A stretch of 12,523 bases of DNA from Deltaproteobacteria bacterium (GTDB taxonomy: Bacteria > Myxococcota_A > UBA9160 > SZUA-336), in NCBI GenBank assembly GCA_030673955.1, contig DAOVBF010000006.1, positions 1-12,523 of the forward strand, read 5' to 3'. The position numbers and the translations under genes were made by a program. A model generated the notes under the pieces. The model did no database searches and had not been told where the DNA came from. It saw only the letters and a list, made by a program, of their open reading frames with translations. This document shows, piece by piece, positions 1 to 5,338 of the stretch; the stretch's first letter is position 1; every line of letters begins with the position of its first letter.

Positions 1-6
1 CGCCGT

Positions 7-414
7 GTGACGCGCGCCTACCCGATTCTGTGCGGGGTGAGCGGGGCCTTCATGATCCTCATCGGCCTCGGGATGATGTTCGCCTTCCTCGGCTCACTTG
101 CGCCCGGCTCCGTGGGCGTCTTCCCGTTCCCGCTAGGACCCCAGGGGTACTACTTCGTCGCGTTTACGGGTAGCTGTCTGGTCGCGTGGGGAGGGTGCCT
201 CATCGGTGCGGCGCGTGGCCACGGAGCGCGCGTGATCGGCACCGCGACGGCAGTCGGTCTGGTGCTGGGCGCGTTCTACCGCATGCTGGTGTGGTTCATG
301 GGCGACTTCGCCTGGCTGGGCGACCTCCCGCGAGTGGAGGCTGCAGTCTTGCTGCTGCTGGCGCTGGCCTTCGTCTGGCTCCGCCCCCCAGCTAGTGCAG
401 CGGAGCCACTCTAA
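7..414 (+). CDS. Small integral membrane protein, four predicted helices, function unknown
   Basis: I do not recognise this 135-residue protein. Four hydrophobic stretches are visible, at roughly residues 8-30, 48-67, 76-98 and 109-126, joined by short loops. The 31-46 loop is rich in Gly and Pro, and there is a short Pro/Ala-rich tail, so it is very probably an inner-membrane protein with little soluble mass. No enzymatic motif or metal site is apparent. The GTG start at 7 forms a GTGA overlap with a TGA at 8-10, which would be the stop of an upstream gene lying outside the window. Its own TAA shares one base with the ATG of the redoxin gene (TAATG), so the two are probably translated as a coupled pair and may act together in the membrane. 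The last point is inference from spacing only. Confidence 0.75.
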   Translation: MTRAYPILCGVSGAFMILIGLGMMFAFLGSLAPGSVGVFPFPLGPQGYYFVAFTGSCLVAWGGCLIGAARGHGARVIGTATAVGLVLGAFYRMLVWFMGDFAWLGDLPRVEAAVLLLLALAFVWLRPPASAAEPL

Positions 415-1013
415 TGGGGCGCATCCTGGCAAGCGTCGTGATCGCCTTGCTCTTGGTGCTGGACCTCGCGCTACCCTACACACCGCTGGGTCGACGGGGG
501 ACTGAGGCTCGAGTGCGTCACGACATCCCGGGCGCAATCGGCGAGATCGGCCAGAGGCTGCCCCCGTTCACGCTGCTGGACCTGGAGGGCGCTCCCGTTC
601 GACTCTCCGACTTCCGAGGTCGGCGTGTGGTGCTCACCTTCGAGCGCAGCATCGACTGGTGACCCTTCACCAAGGCGCGGCTCGTGGAGCTGCGGCGGGA
701 GCTGGGAGAGGTCGAGGATCTCGTCATCCTCTATGTCCTTCCGGATAACCAAGTGAACGAGAAGACCTTGCGCTTCATCGACGGGAATTTGCTGCGCGAC
801 CGGGTCCGGTTCCTCCAGGATCCCGCCAGCCGCGCGATCGATCGACTCGGACTGCGCAAGCCGGGCCCCGAGCCGATCGAGGCCGGTGTGCCGCACCCAG
901 CCACCTACGTACTCGATCGCGGGGGCCGGATCCGGCTGGTCGACGTGCGCGAGGACTACCACATCTGGCTCGATCCCGAGCCCGTCATTGCAGCCCTCGA
1001 GCGCATTCCCTAG
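414..1013 (+). CDS. Membrane-anchored redoxin/peroxiredoxin-like selenoprotein (in-frame TGA read as Sec83)
   Basis: Seen: the frame opened by ATG 414 (GGAG at 402-405, 8 nt upstream) runs to a TGA at 660-662 and continues in the same frame, without other stops, to TAG 1011-1013. Read through, this gives 199 residues. Residues 5-22 form a signal anchor or signal peptide. A redoxin domain follows: the G-x-x-LPPFTLLDLEGAPVRLSDFRG lead-in at about 46-69, strand VVLTF at 72-76, DW-U83-PFT at the active site, and a presumed cis-Pro in HPATYVLD at 161-168. In the AhpC/TSA-redoxin fold the equivalent position is the catalytic Cys of WCPFC-type sites; UxxT also resembles the UGxT of glutathione peroxidases. 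The protein has no Cys at all, so it would act as a one-selenol enzyme using an external reductant. A SECIS-like hairpin lies just downstream. The probable job is peroxide or thiol redox chemistry on the periplasmic side. The alternative is a nonsense mutation or sequencing error. Confidence 0.78.
660..662 (+). other. In-frame TGA, probable selenocysteine codon
   Basis: This TGA is codon 83 of the redoxin frame. It sits at the catalytic position of the thioredoxin fold, after strand VVLTF and the residues DW, and before PFT. The translation on both sides is one continuous domain with unchanged codon style. TGA is used as an ordinary stop by several other genes here (menD, menB, menA, menC), so this is not a reassigned genetic code. 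Recoding would need the local hairpin and SelA/B/C/D elsewhere in the genome. Confidence 0.78.
676..694 (+). promoter_or_regulatory. Bacterial SECIS-like hairpin inside the selenoprotein gene
   Basis: Bases 676-683 pair with 687-694 through eight consecutive pairs, one of them G-U (679/691), leaving the triloop GUG at 684-686. Below it, a G-G mismatch (675/695) is followed by one further G-C pair (674/696). The loop begins 21 nt after the TGA and starts with G. As I recall it, the bacterial SECIS model asks for a small apical loop with a G in its first two bases, about 16-37 nt from the UGA, and this hairpin fits. It would be the binding site for SelB with Sec-tRNA. The fold was paired by hand; no energy was computed. 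Confidence 0.68.
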
Positions 1014-1022
1014 CCCCTCGCG

Positions 1023-2402
1023 ATGATCCGGCGCATCCTCGAGTCGCTGGAGACGAGCCGCGAGCGCGAGATCTACTCGGGTCTCGACACACGAGGGGAA
1101 CTCGCTTGGTCTCGCAGCAGCGACGAGATCCTCGCGGCGGTCGGCGCCTGGCAGGCGACGCTCCGGAGCCGGGGCGTCCGGCCCGGGGACCGCGTCGGCA
1201 TGGACCTGCCGCGCGGGCCAGAGCTGCTCCCCGCCCACCTCGCCGCGCTTGCAGCGGGCGCCACGGTCGTTCCCATCAATGCGGCGCTGACCGAGTCGGA
1301 GCGCGAGAGCGTGCTCGAGCATGCGGCGCTTCGAACACTGGTCGGACCCACGGATCGACCGGGCCGCGCCGGGCCGCCGCGTCTGCTCGAGCGGACTCCG
1401 GAGAGTCCCGCCCTCCTGATCTTCACCAGCGGGACGACGGGAGAGCCAAAGGGAGTTCCCCTCAGCGAGACCAACCTGGAGGCCAACCTCGACGCGCTCG
1501 CACACGCCTGGGGACTCACGGAAGCGGATCGGCTCCTCCATGTGCTCCCCTGCCACCACCTGCATGGCCTGGCGGTGGCCCTCTACGGCAGTGCGCGGAT
1601 CGGCATGCCGATCCTGCTGCTCGAACGCTTCGACGCGGACCTGTGCATCGAGGTGCTGGCCGAGCAGGAAGCCACGGTCTTCATGGGCGTACCCACCATG
1701 CTGCGTCGCATGGCGCGCTCACCTCTCGTGCGCGACCTGCCCCGGATGCGGGTCTTCATCTCCGGCTCGGCCCCGCTCGAGCCTCAGGAGTTCCGTCTTT
1801 TCGAAGCGCGCTTCGGCCACGCGCCCGTCGAGCGCTACGGACTAACGGAGACGATGATCGTCTCCAGCAACCCCCTCGACGGGGAGCGCCGCGACGGAAG
1901 CGTCGGCCTGCCCCTGCCAAACACCGAAGTGCGACTTGCCGATGACGGCGAGATCGAGGTGCGGGGGCCCGCCGTGATGTCGGGCTACTGGCGCGCACCC
2001 GAGCTGACGCGCGAGGCTTTTCGGGACGGCTTCTTCTTGACGGGTGATCTCGGTCGCCACGACGAGGCGGGCTATCTGCGGATCGCCGGGCGCAAGAAGG
2101 AGCTGATCATCGTCGGCGGCACCAACGTGCTGCCGGGGGAGGTGGAGCAGGTGCTCGCGGCTGAGGCCGCTGTAGAGGAGGTGGCCGTGGCCGGGATGGC
2201 TGACCCCGACCGAGGCGAGAGCGTGGCCGCGTTCGTCGTGGTTCGGGCCGGCCAGGACGAAACAGCCGTCGAAGCCCATCTGCGCGCCCGGGCCGAAGCG
2301 AAGCTGGCTCCGTACAAGCGTCCCCGTAGCTACCGGTTTCTCTCCGCCCTCCCGCGCAACCCCATGGGCAAGATCGACCGCCGCGCCCTGTCGCGGATCT
2401 GA
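1023..2402 (+). CDS. Malonyl-CoA synthetase (MatB)-like acyl-CoA ligase
   Basis: This 459-residue protein is a complete ANL-superfamily adenylate-forming enzyme, which activates a carboxylic acid with ATP and then transfers it to CoA. Visible motifs in order: phosphate loop TSGTTGEPKG at 135-144, HHLHGL at 178-183, GVPT at 222-225, SGSAPL at 247-252, ERYGLTE at 270-276, SSNPLDGERR at 281-290, TGDLG at 340-344, hinge GRKKELIIVGG at 356-366 and catalytic Lys450 in PMGKIDR. The ERYGxTET...SNP...GxR signature is the one I associate with MatB, so malonate or methylmalonate is the best substrate guess. Another short dicarboxylate or acyl substrate is possible. It starts 9 nt after the selenoprotein stop and has no clear Shine-Dalgarno sequence, suggesting coupling. 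It is not an obvious menaquinone enzyme; the OSB-CoA ligase role is filled by menE. Confidence 0.85.
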   Translation: MIRRILESLETSREREIYSGLDTRGELAWSRSSDEILAAVGAWQATLRSRGVRPGDRVGMDLPRGPELLPAHLAALAAGATVVPINAALTESERESVLEHAALRTLVGPTDRPGRAGPPRLLERTPESPALLIFTSGTTGEPKGVPLSETNLEANLDALAHAWGLTEADRLLHVLPCHHLHGLAVALYGSARIGMPILLLERFDADLCIEVLAEQEATVFMGVPTMLRRMARSPLVRDLPRMRVFISGSAPLEPQEFRLFEARFGHAPVERYGLTETMIVSSNPLDGERRDGSVGLPLPNTEVRLADDGEIEVRGPAVMSGYWRAPELTREAFRDGFFLTGDLGRHDEAGYLRIAGRKKELIIVGGTNVLPGEVEQVLAAEAAVEEVAVAGMADPDRGESVAAFVVVRAGQDETAVEAHLRARAEAKLAPYKRPRSYRFLSALPRNPMGKIDRRALSRI

Positions 2403-2431
2403 CCGCGTTGTCCGTCCCGAGACCCACGGGC

Positions 2432-2460
2432 ATGACTCTTGGAGTGATTACTCCTATAAT
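2432..2460 (+). promoter_or_regulatory. Probable sigma-70-type promoter of the merR-men operon
   Basis: A perfect TATAAT box at 2455-2460 stands out in this GC-rich background. ATGACT at 2432-2437 is a reasonable -35 with a 17-bp spacer (2438-2454). This is the only gap longer than 10 nt between the ligase and the end of the men cluster, so it is the natural start of the operon. Transcription starting about 7 nt after the -10 would begin at or next to the ATG at 2467, giving a leaderless message. Confidence 0.6.
2441..2454 (+). promoter_or_regulatory. Operator-like palindrome in the promoter spacer
   Basis: GGAGT-GATT-ACTCC is an inverted repeat with perfect 5-bp arms; the AT at its centre also fits the dyad. 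It lies between the proposed -35 and -10, directly abutting TATAAT. MerR-family activators classically bind dyads in exactly this place, and the next gene encodes a MerR-family protein, so autoregulation together with control of the men genes is a reasonable inference. Confidence 0.55.
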
Positions 2461-2466
2461 GATCAC

Positions 2467-3225
2467 ATGGAATATCGGGTCGAGGAGATCGCCCGGGCTG
2501 CCGGGGTCAGCGTGGACACCGTGCGCTTCTACCAGTCCCGTGGCCTGCTTCCGCCGCCGGAGCGCCGCGGCCGCACCGCGATCTACTCGGATCGGCACCT
2601 GGATCTGCTGCGGCGGATCCGGGCGCTGAACCGCCAGGGGCTGACGCTCGAGGCGGTGGGCCGGTTGCTCGGGGACCCGCGCGCAAGCGACGGGGTCAAG
2701 GAGTCCCTGCTCGGGGCCCTGGCCGAGGCCGAGGGCGAGCCGACACTGACCCGCACCGACCTCGCCCGCCGGGCCGGGATCCCCGAGTTTCTGATCGAAG
2801 CCGGTGAGCAGGCGGGACTGCTGCAGCCTCTCGAAATCGAAGGGGAGGCGCGCTACACGGCGGCCGACCTGCGTTCCGTCGAGGCCGCCAGGCTCCTGCT
2901 CGAGTCGGGCTTTCCCCTGCAGGAACTGCTGCCGCTCGCGAGAGACCACGCGGCCTACACACAAGAGATCGCGGACCGCGCGATCGAACTCTTCGACCGC
3001 TATGTCCGCAAGGCGGGGACAGGTGAACCGCAGCCCTCCAAGGACGACATTGCACGTCGTTTTCGGGAGCTGCTTCCGGCCGTGACCACGCTGGTGGCGC
3101 TGCACTTCGAGCGCACGCTCACGCATCGTGCCCGCGCGCGGCTGGCCCGGGCCGGAGAGGACGAAGCGCTCGAGGCGGCTCTGGCCGCCACGCGGAGAAC
3201 CCGCCTGAAGCTCTCATGGAGCTGA
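2467..3225 (+). CDS. MerR-family transcriptional regulator with a duplicated HTH-like domain
   Basis: This protein has 252 residues. The N-terminal segment 3-70 is a typical MerR DNA-binding domain: EEIARAAGVSVDTVRFYQSRGLL is the helix-turn-helix, followed by a basic wing and Y40-SDRHLDLLRRI. A second segment at 94-160 follows the same plan (LARRAG, AGLL, P, then RYTAADL and a final helix) but lacks the R-F/Y-Y DNA-contact stretch, so it looks like a degenerate copy. Residues 165-250 are helical and basic at the end. The protein has no cysteine, so it is not a Cys-based metal or thiol sensor of the MerR/SoxR type. ATG 2467 puts the family's usual N-terminus (M-x-Y-R-V) at residue 1. It overlaps menG by 10 nt, so it is the first gene of the menaquinone operon and probably its regulator. 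The ligand is unknown. Confidence 0.88.
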   Translation: MEYRVEEIARAAGVSVDTVRFYQSRGLLPPPERRGRTAIYSDRHLDLLRRIRALNRQGLTLEAVGRLLGDPRASDGVKESLLGALAEAEGEPTLTRTDLARRAGIPEFLIEAGEQAGLLQPLEIEGEARYTAADLRSVEAARLLLESGFPLQELLPLARDHAAYTQEIADRAIELFDRYVRKAGTGEPQPSKDDIARRFRELLPAVTTLVALHFERTLTHRARARLARAGEDEALEAALAATRRTRLKLSWS

Positions 3226-3923
3226 GTCGAAACCGCGACCTGCCCCGAACGGAGCACAAGCAGGAGTTCGTGCGCAGTCTTTTCGATCGCATCGCACCCC
3301 GTTACGACCTGATGAACCGGCTCATGACCCTGGGCATGGACCAGGGCTGGCGGCGCGCCGCCCTGGATGCCGTTGCCGTACAACCCGGGGAGCTCGTCGT
3401 GGACCTGGCGACGGGCACCGGAGATTTCGCCGAGCTCGCCGTCGCCCGTGGCGCACGCACGATCGGCGTGGACTTCGCGAAGGGGATGCTCCGGGCGGCA
3501 CGCCGACGCCGGCCGACCGGACTCTTCGTGCAGACGGACGCTGGCCGGCTTCCCTTCCGTGATGGGAGCGCCGCCGTAATGACCTGTGGCTTCGCGCTGC
3601 GCAACTTCACCGACCTCGATGGCGTCTTCGCCGAGTGTGCGCGGGTGCTCGCGCCGGGCGGTCGCCTCGTCCTGCTCGAGGTCGACGAGCCGCGCTCCCG
3701 CCTATTGCGCTGGGGACACGCGCTTCACTTCCGGCACGTCGTGCCCCGCCTCGGCGCCCTGCTGTCGGACACCGAGGCGTACCGTTACCTCCCCGCGTCG
3801 GCGACCTACCTGCCGGGGGAGCAGGAGCTGATCACGCGCCTCGAGACGGCGGGCTTCACGCGCGCGAGGAAGAGGCGCCACCTCTTCGGTGCGATCCAGC
3901 AGATCCAGACGACGAGGGCTTAG
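3216..3923 (+). CDS. menG: Demethylmenaquinone methyltransferase (MenG/UbiE)
   Basis: This 235-residue SAM-dependent C-methyltransferase of the UbiE family carries out the last menaquinone step, methylation of demethylmenaquinone. The family N-terminal signature is clear: LFDRIAPRYDLMNRLMTLGM at 22-41. Then come SAM-binding motif I DLATGTGD at 63-70, the acidic residue in GVDFAKGML (D86), D108 in the QTDAGRLPF segment, and the UbiE hallmark GFALRNF at 125-131. The distal YRYLPASATYLPG at 189-201 resembles the family Y-x-Y-L-x-x-S stretch. One deviation is that the post-strand motif, usually EFSxP, reads EVDEP (155-159) here. The ATG lies inside the end of merR (10-nt overlap) with no strong Shine-Dalgarno sequence, so translation is likely coupled. 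In an organism making ubiquinone it could also serve that pathway; the men context makes menaquinone the main role. Confidence 0.93.
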   Translation: MELSRNRDLPRTEHKQEFVRSLFDRIAPRYDLMNRLMTLGMDQGWRRAALDAVAVQPGELVVDLATGTGDFAELAVARGARTIGVDFAKGMLRAARRRRPTGLFVQTDAGRLPFRDGSAAVMTCGFALRNFTDLDGVFAECARVLAPGGRLVLLEVDEPRSRLLRWGHALHFRHVVPRLGALLSDTEAYRYLPASATYLPGEQELITRLETAGFTRARKRRHLFGAIQQIQTTRA

Positions 3924-3925
3924 GC

Positions 3926-5338
3926 ATGCGCGAAGCGGGAACGCGAACGGCATCAACCATGGCGACGCACCCATGGCGAGAAGCTTTGCGAGAGGGCCTG
4001 TCCCGTGCGCGCGCGCTCGGCAGACCCGTGGTCGTCGCGCATCGCGAGCAGCTTCGGGACGCGCCGAATGTGCTCGAGCTCTTTGCCGCCGCTGAAGCGC
4101 GGGGGCAACGGCGCTTCCTCGCCTCGCGTCCGCAGGATGGCTTCGCCCTTCTCGGCCTCGGGGTCACAAGCGAGATTGTGTCGTTAGCCGCAAAGCCGTT
4201 TGCGGACGTGAGTGAGCGGGCTCGCGTACTCCTGCATGAGGCCGACGCGGGAGCGCTGCTGCTGGGCGGCTTTGCTTTTGCTCCACGCGCGCTCGCCGAC
4301 CGGGATCCTGCCTGGCACTCTCGCGCGAACGCACGCTTCACGCTACCGGCCCTGCTCCTCACGCGGACGGCGTCGGAAGCGTGGTTGACGAGGATCACCC
4401 GGGTCTACCCCGCAGAGGACGAAGAGGAACTCGCGTGCCGCTCCCAGAGGCGCGCGATCGCGTTGCTGGAGAAGGCGCGCCCGGAGCGCGCAGACCGCGT
4501 GCACCTGCAAGCGTCACGAGACCCGGGCCTGACGCAGCTTTATCTGGACGCCGCGGCCGAGCTCATCGCAGCCATCCAACGCGGCGAGGCCGAGAAGGTG
4601 GTGCTCGCCCGCGTCGAGCGGCTCCGGCTGACGGGCGCGCTACCCACGGTTTCGGTCTTGCGCCGCCTCTGGGAATCGCACCCGACCGCTTTCATCTTCG
4701 CGGACGGGATCGCGCACGAGACCTTCCTCGGCGCAACGCCGGAAGGACTCATCCGTCGGACCGGCGCCGAGCTCGTCGCCTCAGCCGTGGCCGGAACGGT
4801 GGCACGCGGAGACACGAAGCCGGCGACCGCACGGCTCGCGAGCAAGCTTCGCCGGTCTCCGAAGGAAAGGGCCGAGCACGGCTTCGTGGTGCGCGCGATC
4901 GAGGAGGCTCTGTCGGGACTGTGCCGCGAGCTCGAGGTACCCCGCGAGCCCCGTCCGGTCGACACCGGAACCCTGCAGCATCTACACACGCTCATCCGGG
5001 GCCAGCTCCTGCGTCCGACGCATGTCCTGGAGCTCGTCTCGCGTCTGCATCCAACGCCGGCGGTGGGCGGCACCCCCACGTCGCGCGCCCTGGAGCTGAT
5101 CCGCAAGCACGAGCACTTCGACCGCGGGGGGTACGCCGGTCCCATCGGCTATTTCGACGCTTCCGGCGATGGAGAGTTCGTTGTCGCCCTGCGCTGCGGA
5201 CTCTTCTGCCACGACGAGGTGCGCCTGTTCGCGGGTGCGGGCCTGGTGGCGGAGTCGCATCCCGAGAGCGAGGCCGCCGAGACCCTCCTCAAGTTTCGCA
5301 CCCTTCGCGCGGCGCTGGAGGCAGCATGCAACGGGTAA
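3926..5338 (+). CDS. menF: Isochorismate synthase (MenF)
   Basis: This 470-residue enzyme of the chorismate-utilising family converts chorismate to isochorismate, the committed step into menaquinone. The C-terminal catalytic half (about 200-465) is well conserved: EKVVLAR at 223-229 with the likely general base Lys224, FLGATPE at 267-273 with the likely general acid Glu273, AVAGT at 287-291, LHPTPAVGGTP at 374-384, DRGGYAGPIGY at 399-409, GEFVVALR at 416-423 and LFAGAGLV at 434-441 followed by the Glu-rich Mg-binding end. The N-terminal half is variable, as usual in the family. I chose ATG 3926 because GAGGG at 3914-3918 is well placed 7 nt upstream and it lies 2 nt after the menG stop. The frame stays open back to 3635, but that part overlaps menG. 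ATG 3959 is an alternative start without a ribosome site. Confidence 0.93.
   Translation: MREAGTRTASTMATHPWREALREGLSRARALGRPVVVAHREQLRDAPNVLELFAAAEARGQRRFLASRPQDGFALLGLGVTSEIVSLAAKPFADVSERARVLLHEADAGALLLGGFAFAPRALADRDPAWHSRANARFTLPALLLTRTASEAWLTRITRVYPAEDEEELACRSQRRAIALLEKARPERADRVHLQASRDPGLTQLYLDAAAELIAAIQRGEAEKVVLARVERLRLTGALPTVSVLRRLWESHPTAFIFADGIAHETFLGATPEGLIRRTGAELVASAVAGTVARGDTKPATARLASKLRRSPKERAEHGFVVRAIEEALSGLCRELEVPREPRPVDTGTLQHLHTLIRGQLLRPTHVLELVSRLHPTPAVGGTPTSRALELIRKHEHFDRGGYAGPIGYFDASGDGEFVVALRCGLFCHDEVRLFAGAGLVAESHPESEAAETLLKFRTLRAALEAACNG
5317..5321 (+). promoter_or_regulatory. Ribosome binding site that fixes the menD start
   Basis: GGAGG lies 4 nt before ATG 5326, inside the end of menF. 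The menD reading frame is open for another 945 nt upstream, back to an ATG at 4381, so this site and the loss of homology upstream are what place the true start at 5326. Confidence 0.75.

Noticed and set aside
414..662. Redoxin gene as a pseudogene broken by a nonsense codon
   Set aside because: Only one stop is present, it is TGA, it is at the catalytic codon, the rest of the frame is intact and a SECIS-like hairpin follows. Decay would not be expected to produce this combination, though a read error cannot be excluded from the sequence alone.
665..689. Alternative hairpin CUUCAC/GUGGAG after the TGA
   Set aside because: A 6-bp stem with a wobble pair and a large, poorly paired interior; it is mutually exclusive with, and weaker than, the 8-bp GUG-loop hairpin.
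684..1013. Separate 109-residue gene starting at GTG 684
   Set aside because: It begins in the middle of the redoxin domain, right after the active site, without a ribosome site. It is in frame with the upstream part and is better explained as the continuation through TGA.
471..1565. 364-codon open frame on the minus strand
   Set aside because: It lies antisense to the redoxin and the ligase, both with clear motifs. It is compositionally typical of shadow frames in high-GC DNA and shows no recognisable domain.
2412..2430. Weak dyad (CCCG/CGGG, CCGT/ACGG) after the MatB-like ligase as a terminator
   Set aside because: Arms of only 4 bp, no T run, and it overlaps the approach to the merR promoter; not distinguishable from chance.
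2107..3126. 339-codon minus-strand frame over merR
   Set aside because: A shadow of the merR reading frame with no domain; the MerR motifs are on the plus strand.
3635..3925. Upstream extension of the menF frame
   Set aside because: It overlaps menG coding sequence and translates to Arg/Ala/Pro-rich text; the ribosome site and spacing favour ATG 3926.
4381..5325. Upstream extension of the menD frame by 315 codons
   Set aside because: It overlaps the conserved catalytic half of menF, is Arg/Pro-rich low-complexity translation, and MenD is complete from ATG 5326 with a good ribosome site.
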